Positions 1-12,254 of a DNA stretch of 64,000 nucleotides are shown one piece after another. Under the pieces are notes generated by a model. It made no database searches. It saw nothing but the letters and a program-made list of their open reading frames with translations, and was not told where the DNA came from. The stretch is from Triplophysa rosa (lineage: Eukaryota; Chordata; Actinopteri; Cypriniformes; Nemacheilidae): NCBI RefSeq assembly GCF_024868665.1, contig NC_079904.1:22623325-22687324 (forward strand), given 5' to 3'. The position numbers and the translations under genes are program-made. Within the stretch, counting starts at the first letter, position 1. Each line of letters begins with the position of its first letter.

Positions 1-314
1 AACACATTAACACATGCTTTGAATTAGAAACACAGCTAAAAACACTCTTAACACTTTATTGTTGTTGTTGTTTAAAAAGCACTATTGTGATCTATTTAGT
101 TAGTATTTATTCAGTATACTAGGTGGCACCTACAATAAATCAAGCTTTGAATACGTAACAAGTATAAATATCACCCACAGGCAAGAGCGCATGTGCAGAC
201 GTGAGAAATAAGAGCATCAGAGCTCCACAGCACCCGATTAAGAGCAAAAACACATCCACTATAATTGAACGCATGTGGGATTACGTCAAAACAGTTTAGT
301 GTTTTTCTAGCGTT

Positions 315-475
315 TTACATTTACATTTACATTTATGCATTTGGCAGACGCTTTTATCCAAAGCGACTTACATTGCATTATCCTATACATTTGTTTCTAA
401 GTATGTGCAATCCCTGTTATCGAACCCACGAACTTGGCGTTATTAGCGCCATTCTCTAACCACTGAGCTTCAGGA
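315..475 (-). repeat. tRNA-derived SINE
   Basis: On the minus strand: a tRNA-like head (GCTCAGTGGTTAGAG A-box and GGTTCGAT B-box), then the widespread fish core AAGTCGCTTTGGATAAAAGC, then a short (TAAATG)n tail. Related copies lie at 40448-40600 and 50985-51120. Confidence 0.8.
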
Positions 476-567
476 AAGCTGAAAGTTTTAAAGCTACTAC
501 AGGAACTTTTTTCTGTTTTTTGCTGAACAAGATCAATAAAAGATCTGTGTTCAAAGCTTATAATAAT

Positions 568-923
568 TAGAGATACACCGATATATCGGCAATAATCAGT
601 ATCGGTTCATAAAAGCTCTTCTTCACACTATCGGCAGATAGTTTAAAAACAGCCGATGACCAGGCCCGATATATCCTGTCAATCAAAGAGGACAGAAAAT
701 GCAATGAATGTGTGCTCTGTATAAATAATGTTTAAAAACATCACCTGTTTGATTTTTACTGTTAATAGTCATTATATAAATCAATAACATTCAGAAAGTT
801 AAGTAATATTCATTTAACCTTTAGAATATAGTTAATGCAAGTTAATATAGCCACTAAACTATTGGTATCGGCAGACGGCAGATATCACTCTGAATAATCT
901 GCTAACGTATCGGTGCATCTCTA
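568..923. mobile_element. hAT-type MITE (ends TAGAGATRCACCGATA)
   Basis: Terminal inverted repeats TAGAGATACACCGATA and TATCGGTGCATCTCTA lie between exact 8-bp duplications ATAATAAT (560-567 and 924-931). It is 356 bp and non-coding. The TIR type matches the larger element in dtl intron 12. Confidence 0.85.
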
Positions 924-1727
924 ATAATAATGATTTATAAGTTAGGTTAGAGCTGTTGAGTATGATTTGTTGGGAAATGTTCATTTGACGTCATTTGGCC
1001 CACATAAAGATATGGACATAAAGTAACATGCAATTTTAGGTTTCAAACAGAGATGGCAGCGTAGACACAAAATTAATAGAAATACAGTTTTTGAAATATA
1101 TAGTTTTGATGAAATATTCATACTGTATTTTTGGATGAATATTGCTTTTCCGAGCTTTGAGACATTTTTAGATGGAAACACTACAAATTGTTGTTTTGAG
1201 AAGAGATAAGATCGGGGTCATCGCTTTGAGTCCCACGAAACACATGGACTGATAAAAATCTGTCAAATTTATCCTGAGAACGAAAAGACTTGAGGTTTTG
1301 AGGTAGAAGGAGTCGATAAAGTGCGATATGTGACTTCTGCTGCTCTTCATTCAAAACCGGACATTGCACAAAACTAGGAAGACGACATACATAAGAACAA
1401 GCCTGCAGGTGTTTCAATGTCAACCTAGAAGTCTCTTTGAAATCATATTACGGAGGATAAACAAGGCTATGCAATGAACCAAAAGGATCATTTATCACAT
1501 TTTACACGCAAATTATTTGCTAAACGGGATTTTAACATCATGCACGTTTTGGAACTTTGGAAATTTTCTTTGCTTTAAAATAAGCATTGGTCATTAATTG
1601 TGTATATTTTCATGCGTACTGTCATGTTTGTCTCACGTCACACATCTGTATCATGAAATGCAGATGTTTAGATTTAAAAAATGAGGTCTTGATAGAAAAC
1701 AACACATACACACACAATACAAAGCCC

Positions 1728-1922
1728 CAGGGCCGAGTCTGTGGGGGCCAGGGGGCATTCCCCCCAGATTTCGCTTGGGCCCCTCCAAAATATCTAGCTG
1801 TCTATTAAAATAATAAATACTTATTTAAAAATATCTATTAAATAACAATCTGTCAATGTAATCACAGAAAAATGCAAAAATTTACGATCCCCCGCAGTCG
1901 AGCCAGCCTTGTACCGGGCCTG
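1728..1922. mobile_element. Short hAT-like MITE
   Basis: Ends CAGGGCCG and CGGGCCTG; flanks CAAAGCCC and CAAACCCC agree at 7 of 8 bases. It is 195 bp, with a G/C-rich interior unlike its surroundings. Confidence 0.5.
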
Positions 1923-3628
1923 CAAACCCCCACAATTGTTAAAGAAACAATGCAATAAACTAATTATAAGGTTAATTGTAATGAACTATTTAAATGGACT
2001 GACAGCCTTACAATGACTGTTCTCAATATACAGAACAGCTTTTGCTTTACCATACATGCAGTGTACAAGCTGTGCTATAGAGTTATTTTCCCAGCATCCC
2101 TAGCGACAGCAGACTTTAATAGTGGGTTTGAGGCAGTAATGCATTTAAGAATGTCAGATGAAAGGATATTTGCAGAGGAATAAACTCAGAATAAGAAGCG
2201 ATCGATTAGCATGTCATGGTAAATAACAGCTGTGATGATGTAATGAATGCAGCACTCTATCTGAGATCGCGAAGAGGGAATTCTGGGAGAAGGGCCATTG
2301 ACGTTCCATTAAATCAAGTTAGGCTTAAATAAATGCCAGGACTCAAAAACGTTGTGGGAATGAGTGAGAGATATAAACGAAAATTACCGCCTGCACCAAA
2401 TGCTTACCAAGCTGGAAGTGGGTACGTTATATATTACATATTTAAAGCAGAGTTTTATGGGAAATTATAAATTATTTGGACACGGTTCTTAATTTATGTT
2501 ATCCTAAAGGAGAACAAACGCTGATGAAATGGCTCTGAGGAGCTTTGCTGTGCACGGAAGGATGAGAAAATCCCAGGGTCATTTCCAGACGCACATTTCT
2601 CTTTCAGTTTGAGACAGACCTGTTGACGGAGGACAGAATTAGAAGAGCTCATGAATTTTAGATTTCTGCTCAATGTTGTGAGATGTTTATTTTGAGTGTA
2701 ACTGTTATGATCCACACACCAGCAGATGGCCACGCTGGGTATTAAAGAAATACTTCACCTAAAAATACATTTGAATCCGTATTGCATTCAACTGATGGAG
2801 CCAGTTTCGAAATGTTAAAATGTGCACTACATGACAACCCTCATTAAAAAATGTTCCAAACAACTAAACCTCCGCAAAATAATAATCACGAAATGAGAAT
2901 GAGAATAGATTCAAATTCAAATGAAACGCACGCAGAACAAAGAAAAGAGAAAATGAACCTGACTGTGACCGCATCATAATAATATATCATCCATCATATA
3001 CATAAAGTATATACAGTGATAAAACCCTGGAGTTGTTATGGACAGGTAAATGGATGTAAATTGACGGAGCTGAGCAGAGTAAAGTTTTAATGAATGATGA
3101 TGTCACTTTCCATTAACGGTGTAGAGGAAATGATTGAAATGAAACCTGTTCATTTACTGCTGCTGTGTGTCCCAGTTACTTACTGTTGATATTATTAAAG
3201 GCATTGCTTATTTTCAATTACTGAACATTATTAAAAAAACTTTTTCTTTCCCCTAAGGGTGAGATGACCGTCAAAACATAAAAATGTCCCTGAATTTAGC
3301 TTATAAAATACTTTCTGGCTAACCCTATTATGTTGTATAATGATAATATTTTTAATATGATTTTTGTATCTTGTCCTCATCAGCGAGTGGTTTAGGGCAG
3401 TGACCTTTTCCTCACTACATGATTTGCAGAGCGGTACATTTATCTTGCACTTATTTTGGCGAAATATTACACCTCTGTTAATAACGTCTGATGATTGATT
3501 GAACAAAGAAAACTGGTACCAACTCAATTTACTATATTCAAAATATCTACTAATGCAACTGATGTATTAAAATATTGAATGATCAAATTTGCTCAATACT
3601 AATAAAACCCCCAAAAGAACATTCACAG

Positions 3629-3964
3629 ACAGGGCCGTCACGGTATCCGACTTTCACTTCACGGTTACCGTGCCTGAAAGCATTCCCGTTGAAGACATTA
3701 TCACGATATCTGTTGATTTTTTTTAAACAAATAATGGTATCGGTCAATTGATCTTTAATTTTGCTTTTTTGGCCAACAAATCACACTTAAAATTCAAGTG
3801 TAAGGATTAGAAAGAGATTTTGTAACCACTGTGGCTCTTAAGGCAAAACTTCAAACAGGTGTTGAATTATTTACGATATATCACGTGTGTAGAATTAACA
3901 CGGTATCGATAATCATGTGTTGTGTTTATTATTATATCACGGTTAATGGCAATACCGGCACCCC
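3629..3964. mobile_element. hAT-like MITE
   Basis: Flanked by exact 8-bp duplications ATTCACAG (3621-3628 and 3965-3972). The ends are imperfect inverted repeats around GGGCCGTCACGGTAT and ATACCGGCACCCC. It is 336 bp and non-coding. Confidence 0.7.
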
Positions 3965-4329
3965 ATTCACAGAGATGATTTACTATTCCTGTGTACACTG
4001 AAAGCTTCTGTCACCAAGACAAAATTCTTGTGTGTCTAATAATAATAATAAAACTTGTAAATGAAGTGACATTAAACACAACATCTGAGCAAATATGGAA
4101 ACACACATATGGCAGGAAAAACAATCAAATACACTACAGCTGCATTATCACACATGGGCGTCTTTAACATGCCATTAACTTCTGTGTAATGTGGTGTAAA
4201 ACAGCACAGGTGTGCTAGACTCGTGTCAGAAACTCTCATGTATGCAGTTTGCGTTAGAACGGAAGGCTCGGGTGGTCAGTCAATGAAATGACGGTGTGCA
4301 CATGGATATCTGTGTGAGAGCAAATCGTG

Positions 4330-4638
4330 TTTAAAGGACACGTGAAAATCCTGTCATCATTTACTCACCCTCAAGTTGTTTCAAACCTGTGCAAATGTCA
4401 TTGTTCTGCGGAACACAAAGAAAGATATTTGGAAGAATGTTTGTAACCAAACAAATCTGGGGCACTATAGACTTCCATAGTAGGGAAAAAATACTATGAT
4501 AGTCAATGGTGCCGCAGAACTGTTTAGTTTTCCACATTCTTTAAAATAACTTATTTTGTGTTCAACAGAACAAAGATTTTTATAGAGTCTTGGAACAACT
4601 TGAGTGTGAGTTCATTTTTGGGTGAACTATCTCTTTAA
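4330..4638. mobile_element. TTAA-ended palindromic MITE, copy 1
   Basis: Starts TTTAAAGGACACG and ends GAACTATCTCTTTAA. The two halves are inverted copies (AACACAAAGAAAGATATTTGG on the left side and its counterpart on the right). It resembles the very common cyprinid fold-back MITE class (Angel-like); the family name is not verified. Confidence 0.7.
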
Positions 4639-4650
4639 GAGTGCCGAGAC

Positions 4651-5130
4651 CAGTGTTGGTTGTAACTAGTTACTAAGTAATTAGTTACTGTAATTTAATT
4701 ACTTTCCCATTGAACAAGTAAAGTAAGCGATTACTCTATTTTTTTCTGTAATTTAATTACAGTTACTTCTGATGTAATTAAACTAAATACTTTGTGTAAT
4801 ATATGTGTGTGCAATAGTGGAATTGACATCAAAATTCAAAGTCTAACTTTAAAATCTGTGCTTTAATGTATAATTCTCACATTTGTAATACTTTGGTCTG
4901 TTAATAATACTACTTTATATGATTTATTTGAATGAATTAAAAGAGCCGTTTCACGTCTATCCTTGAGTCACTTCTAACCAAGGTTGATGTAGGACATAAA
5001 AAGTAATGAGTAATAAGTAACTAAATACTTTTTGGAGAGAGTAATTTGTACAGTAATCTAATTACACTATTGAGTATGTAATTAGTAACTAGTAATTGAT
5101 TACTTTTTCAGAGTAACTTACCCAATACTG
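4651..5130. mobile_element. hAT-type MITE, CAGTGTTGG family, copy 1
   Basis: Ends CAGTGTTGGTTGTAACTAGT and TTACCCAATACTG; exact 8-bp duplications GCCGAGAC at 4643-4650 and 5131-5138. It is 480 bp, the interior is rich in TTACT/AGTAA, and nothing is coded. Close relatives lie at 8217-8702 and 45924-46372. Confidence 0.9.
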
Positions 5131-5918
5131 GCCGAGACTGATATCCAATGAAATATTTTGACTTTTAGAGCCCCTCACACACACCGGTCACGTGGATAAA
5201 CCACTTTAAAAATAGCTTGAGATTGTAAAATTTGGATGGTTTGTAACCTATTTGTGTTAATAAAATAGTTTCAAGAAGAATTTCTGTGTAGAAATGACTG
5301 TTCTCCATACGGCTGTGGCCCTCAGCAGCAGATGGAGTCTCATTAGGCAGTATGGAGGACAGATTCTCCTGTTAGCAGACAAACTGCAGTTAAACTAGCC
5401 TGTCTCAGCTGGTGGGCCCTTCACTGACATTTCACAACACTATCTTTCTTTCTCTGGCCGCATCACTTTCTTCAGTTTCCTTCATATTTCTCCCTCTTTC
5501 CTCCAGTCTCCCACAGTGCAGTCTCTATGTGGACAAAGATCTCCTGCTAGAAACACAATCCATCCTTCAGAGTACAGCTCTTTAAGCCGCTACACCGTGT
5601 TATATTGTTATCCAACGACTTCTCACTTGCAGGGAGTCCAATATTGCCGCTCACGCAGGAGCCCTGGACGTTACTACAGTACGAAGGTGGTGTCCTTATA
5701 GAGATCAATTAAATATTTTATTTGATCGTTATTTTATGGGCAGACACTTGGATCTAAAGTGATCTGCAGTACATTCAGGGTATATTTTGTCTCATTGTAT
5801 GTTTCCTACATTGGGAATCGGACCCCTCGATCTTGGCATTGCTAGTGTCAATACTGCTTCCAGCCATTTTGCAAAATACGGAATTGTGCTGTGTTCAGCA
5901 AAGCAGTAATGCGTTGTG

Positions 5919-7086
5919 AAGGGCTGCACGATGAATTGTATTTTAATCGTGATAAATCGACCGATTTCTGCTAGAGGTCGACCGATTCATCGTTTTTGCC
6001 GATTAATCGCTCCCCATAACGATAAAAATAACTATCGTTAATCGGCAAAAATCCCCACCGATAGTTTTCCCTGGTTGCGTTTGATCCAGACAGGGAAAGC
6101 TTTACTGTGATATGAAATGAGAAAGGACAGCGTAAAACAGTGACCTCTAGAGGCGGAAATAAAAATAATACTGGAGACGCACACGTGAGACTATGCACGG
6201 AGCGTAATAGGCTACATTATCTGCGGATTTAAAGGTAGAGCACATTGAAGTACACAGTACATGTTAAAAAGTAATTAATTTGTTGAATGTATGCTGCATT
6301 GATGGAGAACAGCAATATTTTGCTGGCAAGAGCGTGCTAACATTAGTAGATTATTAGCTCAAGTGGTGGGACAATGTGAGTGAAAATACAAGCAATAATG
6401 TTTAAATGTCACGCTGTAGTATGGGTGGGCATTTGTCAATAATAGTTGTGTGTGTGTTGTAATAAATATATACAGTATATCTATATCTCTCAGATGTCAT
6501 TAATTTGATGCAAGAAACATTTTTTTAATTGTCAATGTAAAAAAAACACCTACTTATAATTTTTGTATAAACCATACAGTTGACTTTAATACTTATAAGT
6601 ATAGTTAATATTTAGGTGTTTTATTTAAAGGAACATTACGGTCAGGTCATGGTCAGGCAATACTGTTTATTGTTGTAGCCTTCATTGCTATTTTACTAAG
6701 TGTTATGTTCTGATTCAGAATCAATAAAAAAACTATCGTTAATTAATCGGTATCGGCAAGTACTGCCCACCTTAGTTATCATAATCGGCAAAATCCAATA
6801 TCGGCCGACATCTAATTTCTGCCTCCCGCGATTAATTAAGCATAATCGTGGCTGAGCGTATAGATGATAGAGTGAAATATAGTATAGTGTTGCAGAAGTT
6901 CAACAGTGGCAGATTATAACACGTACTAATTGGCTTTAAAGTGTAAAGAATATGTGGAACCCAAAATAAAACAAGTTCTAAACTGACAGAATAATCGCAA
7001 TTATTAATCGCGTTATTTTAATTATTAATTAAAAGTTTTGAGCAAAATAACCGCGATTATAATTTGACCCATTAACGTGCAGCCCT
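5919..7086. mobile_element. hAT-type element (ends AGGGCTGCACG), split by a younger one
   Basis: Ends AAGGGCTGCACG and CGTGCAGCCCTA with flanks GCGTTGTG and ACGTTGTG (7 of 8). The interior carries repeated AATCGCG/ATTAATCG motifs. A second hAT (5972-6814) has landed inside it. Confidence 0.75.
5972..6814. mobile_element. hAT-type element nested in 5919-7086
   Basis: Ends TAGAGGTCGACCGAT and ATCGGCCGACATCTA; exact 8-bp duplications ATTTCTGC at 5964-5971 and 6815-6822. It is 843 bp and has no transposase frame. Confidence 0.88.
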
Positions 7087-8216
7087 AACGTTGTGTATCA
7101 AATCAGTACAGAAGGAACTTTGTCCTGTGTTTCACATACACATCTCTTAAAAACACATAAGGACTTTGCTATTTGAGGAATAGACCCCTTTTGCACCGAC
7201 GTCACAGCATTAGCTGGAGGCAAAACATGAGGAAAACTGGAGGTGGCCAATACAAACCAGCAGAGAGTCGGCTACATAATGAATTTAAAATATCATCTTG
7301 CTGTGTTGTTAAGTGCCAGAATCGATAGATTGCAGACTCTAATCTGATATTTTTACACATGCCTGCTGTAATTGCCAGAAAAAACGACGACAGTTGTAGC
7401 TAAGCACGATAAAACTAGCGGACCGGTAGAAATGATCATCAATGCTGGCGTTTTCACTGTACACTTTATATCACTTAACGTTAAATAAACTCCTGTCTTT
7501 TGTTGGTATGGATTATGGTTTGGGTATGTGTCTAAAAACTTCTCATGTTTGCCCACCTAATCACAACACGGGAACAAGTTTACACGTATTAGCGCGTATT
7601 AGCGCATATATAGCAGTTAGCCAACTTAACATCAAGAAAACTGTTTGGCGTTGCTATTTCTACAGTTTTCATAAGTGCATTAGTAGAATTGGGGAGAGAA
7701 AACAGTGAGAAGGTTCATGTTATGTGTCAGGTGTGTTTAGTAGTTGCATTTGCAACCGTTTGCCACTGTGAGTACATACAAGCATCTAAAGATGTATACA
7801 CAGTTTCTCTTTACTATACACGCTTGGTTTCTTTATCTGGTTTGTGTGGATGTCAGACCACTTAACTTCAACTGGTATGGAAGGTAATCCTGACAGTTCG
7901 TCCATCTATTGAGTGAGTGTATACAGGTTGGCCAATCTGGTTCCTTCCTTTAAAGTTCACAATTTCAACAGCAGTCACAGTCCCAGGCAGTTACTGACCT
8001 TACACATTCAAATTAAATCTGATTTTCTCCAGTCATTGTCAACAAAAAAACAAGTTATCAAAACATGCTCGCTAGTGTTAGTAAAGCGGCCAGGGGAATC
8101 TTTCTGCCTCCACCTATGCTCCGCCCACAAAAATGCGTCACAATGTTTACCAACAAAAAAAGGGGCATATAACAATAGCAAATAAAAAGTAATCAATGTC
8201 ACGAGAGAAAGCAGAC

Positions 8217-8702
8217 CAGTGTTGGGTGTAACTAGTTACTAAGTAATTAGTTACTGTAATTTAATTACCTTTTCCTTGAAAAAATGAAGGGATTACTCTT
8301 ATTTTTCCTGTAATTTAATTACAGTTACTTTTGATGTAATTAAACTAAATATTTTGTGTAATATGTGTGTGCAATAGTGGAATTGACATCAAAATTCAAA
8401 GTCTAACCTTAAAATCTGTGCTTTAATGTATAATTCTCACATTTGTAATACTTTGGTCAGTTAATAAGAGTACTTTATGTAGTTTTATATTATTTATTTG
8501 AATGAATTAAAAGAGCCCTTTCATGTCTATCCTTGAATCACTTAACTAATCAAGGTGGATGTAGGATATAGAAAGTAATTAGTAATAAGTAACTAAATAC
8601 TTTTTGGAGAGAATAATTTGTACAGTAATCTAATTACACTATTGAATATGTAATTAGTAACTAGTAATTAATTACTTTTTCAGAGTAACTTACCCAACAC
8701 TG
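8217..8702. mobile_element. hAT-type MITE, CAGTGTTGG family, copy 2
   Basis: Ends CAGTGTTGGGTGTAACTAGT and TTACCCAACACTG; exact 8-bp duplications AAGCAGAC at 8209-8216 and 8703-8710. It is 486 bp and collinear with copy 1 at 4651-5130. Confidence 0.92.
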
Positions 8703-9021
8703 AAGCAGACAAGCTAAAAAAATCTCAGAATGTCTAGTATCTGAGCTAACACGCATCTACTCGCTGTCGCACGTGTTTTTATCGTCAAGGTCAAGTCCAC
8801 CTGTTAAGGTCAGCATGAAACTTAATTAGCAGTTGTCTTCTGTTCTGTATCGCGACGTATGTCAGAGTAAAACGGCTTCCGAAATGAGAAAAAGGTCAAA
8901 GTGAGAGTTGTCCATTTTAATTTCACGGTGACTTTAAACTTAACAGGATCTCAAATAAACTTCTGGATGATTTGTGGCATGACTGGGTGTCCCTTATTTT
9001 GCTACACAGAAATTGGCAACC

Positions 9022-9216
9022 CTAAGCCCCTGTGTCCACCGAGGCGCTTTTACGCGGCTGTAAACGGCAGGAGCTCGGCTGCCCCAAGTTGAGCATTTTT
9101 GGGCTCCCTGTCGAATGCCGGCGCTGAGCGTGGGAAAAAACGCTAGCTGCTCCATTGGAAACAATTGAAAAAACACGCCGTACGCCTGCAGAAACGCTTG
9201 GTGGACACAGCCTTAG
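9022..9216. mobile_element. Short inverted-repeat MITE
   Basis: Ends CTAAGCCCCTGTGTCCACC and GGTGGACACAGCCTTAG are inverted copies with GC-rich arms (GGCGCTTTTACG and AAACGCTTGG). It is 195 bp; superfamily not assigned. Confidence 0.6.
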
Positions 9217-12200
9217 ACGATATTGATGATTTTACTGGCTTGAAGGTGTTAGAAAAAGTACTGCGGTAGTGATATTATTTTTGATGGTCATTTTTTATTT
9301 GAACTCAGCTCATTGAACACTGGAGGTAAATGGAGATCTGCTCTGCTGAAGCGTGCCGTCACTTTCAGGGTCTTTTCTTCCATATGTGTGGAAGCAAAAA
9401 AATACACTGTGATACATAAAAGTTTGAAATAATTCTAGTAGTTTTTTGATCGTGATTAAATTTGAATCAAATTTGAATTGCCTCCACATCCGTGGATGAA
9501 CGACAAATTGCATCTTTAGCATCTATGTTGTGATGTCCAGGACAACAATATTTGAAACTTTAGAAGCGAGGACGATTTGTGTTTTCGCAGAACTACAATA
9601 TGTCTGACTCCTGTCAAGTTTGTTTTGTTTTTAAAGCATTCAACAATGCACAGCAGAGATCTGTCTGTATGTCAAGCAGCAGTTACTGAAGGGGGGACTA
9701 ATTTTAGGGGTATAACATAGATTTGTGATCGCTTCCCTTTCGTGTGATTTTGAAGCTTTAAAACAACACATCACATTAATCACACAACCTAATTAAAAAC
9801 CGGCGGGCTTCTTGTGCTGTCTCTCTCTCGCCCTTTCTCTCTTTTTCTCCGGCGTGATGGATTTGTAGGAAGCGCCTAGTCGTGAGCCGGTCTAATTTAG
9901 AGTCTATCAATACATCTTATCAGTGGGGTCTCCATTTCCTTTTCTTTCTCCACAGTGTCTTTAATCTAACATTCTGGGTACAAGAAGGCCTCCTGCAAAC
10001 TTTGGGGGTCCCCTATGGGAACAAAGACCGCATGGTGATGCATCATGAGAGAAATGGTAATGCTGATGGAGACGTGATGTTATGAACCCAATATTTTTTA
10101 TTTTGCCTGTTCTGTTCTGAAAGATCTAGGGTGTCGCGGACGACGGTGGGCAGACTGAACTCAGACATCATAGCTCACTGGATAATGAAAGACAATCAAT
10201 GTGAAGTCTCCATCCAGACTCATCTATGAATAAAGAGGCTGCTCCTTTTCATTTCTGCAAGCGCTCGCTGTGTGTAATTGTTTGTGTGAGTGCCAGCGTG
10301 CATGTGTGTGTGTCAGACCAGAATCAGTAAGGGATGTTATCGGGCTCCGCCTGTAATCATCTCTGGGCTCAGCAGGAGTGCGTGCGTGTGTGTGTGTGTG
10401 TTTGGTATTCTCTGTGACTCTAAGCTCCTGCTTTATTCAATTGAGGACCAATTATTGACTCTTCTGCTTTTTGAAATCCTCCTCGATTCATTTGAAGTAT
10501 GAGAGTCTGCTAGGCAGGACCTCTAACCATATTTGCCTTCAGTCCAGAGAATGTGAGCGGCTAGAACAACAGAATTTTTCTTCTCTTCTCAAAACATTCT
10601 GTACTCAATCGCCTGCAACTCCACTCCAGGTTTTACATTTCACACCATTGGCTTACAGGTGAAAAACGCTACTTCACTGAACCCATTTTTCAATTTCCTT
10701 TTTATCGTACAGATTACTAAATGAACTTATGATTGTGACGAAGATAAGATATGATTGTATCAGCCTTCTTTTTACATTCCACAACACACGCAAGTTCCTC
10801 TCCACACTTGCACTTGTGTTCACCCTCTTCACCAACAAACCAACATTTCGCTGTCTTTAACATTGTCGTTCAAATAATACTTCATAAATTGCATCATCAT
10901 TCTGACCGCTAATATTTTAACCGATTTGGAAGCACAGACGCTCTGACTCTCTACAGCACAAATACTCACAAATAACTTCAAAAATTATACATAAATTACC
11001 AATTCAGGCCTGGTTAGGTTAGCTCGATTCTTTACTTTATAAAACCGAATCAGTTTTTCAACAGTTCCAGTCCTTTAAACACCGCATTTTTGTCTTGTTT
11101 TCTACTACAAGTATTTTAAAAATGTTTTAAACCAAGATACATATACTCGACAAGGAAGGTGACCTAAGATATTTAGTCATTTTTTCATGAAAGTTAAATA
11201 ACTTTATGTTTAAAGCAACAAAAGAAATCTGCCAAATGGGGTAAATAGAAAAAAGTTCAAACTCAATTTTCTTTTTAAGTACCTAATTTAACTTTACTTT
11301 TCTTACCGCACCTTAGTAAGAAATTCAGTTTTGCAGTTTCTCCATGTGATGTGTTCAAAATATGTGTAGCACACTCTCAAAGGGCTTGTTTTTGGAGTTG
11401 TATGGGCATTACATGTAACATTCAGTATCTGTACTAATACCTCTGTTATTACAAGGTAATTACTATGTAACAACGATATTACAACCATGTAATAGACATA
11501 TTAGCTGAGGAAAATGCATAATACAATGTTTTCCTTGTAAGTTATTCATGAAAAAAATGTGGAGCACATGTAGTATAAAATGATAAAATTTCCTGGCTCT
11601 TCAATGCAATTTCATGTATGTATACTTAAACAAAAACGTTTGAAATGTTCAAAACAGCAAACGAAAGCTTGTCAAAGTTCATCTGACATATAAAGTAGGA
11701 TAATATTGTTTATAGAACTGAATGCACCTGCGGCACACATTCTTTAATAAGAACGTAGCCTATTGCTTTTTTACACATCATATTCAAGAGAATGAAATAC
11801 TCAAAATAGTTCAGCTCCAGCTAGAACTGCATGTACACCCACTGCTGATGTTTTACTGGTCACAAACAGATGAAGATTGGCTTTGTTTGGGGCTAGGAGA
11901 CGTCTAGAGTCCTTTACAACAGTCATTTTTTTCCCCGAGCAAGACAAACTCAACAACGCTTCCATTTATAGCCATATTCCCATGATAACTACCCAAACAC
12001 TACAGTCTGGAGTGCACAGCAAGCAACAGTCTAAATCACTCTGACATCAAAAACACACCGCCGTTGTGCTTGCTTCTACTCTGTGGCATTTCCTTAAGTT
12101 AACCTTGAAACAACCTAACATGAATGGATGAGAAATACGAAACAAGCAAAGCCTAATCGCACCTCAAAGCACATTTCACAACTATAAGTAAAATCTTATC

Positions 12201-12254
12201 GCAATCCGGAACAATCAGATCATCCTTTTTTAAAAACAAGACAGCTGGACTTAC

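Larger units (their letters stand above)
1..12254. other. Non-coding tract inside or downstream of EXT1-like intron 1
   Basis: No coding exon was recognised. The tract holds hAT-type elements, a SINE, palindromic MITEs and short microsatellites, listed separately. EXT1 intron 1 is very large in vertebrates, so this tract is probably intronic. I looked for the second EXT1 exon (the YDYREMLHNATFCLVPRG region) on the minus strand and did not find it. Confidence 0.6.

Noticed and set aside
7180..8200. Possible P-element/THAP-type repeat between CCCCTTTTGCACCGACG and AAAAAAAGGGGC
   Set aside because: End similarity is weak, no THAP motif could be read, and no target duplication was found.
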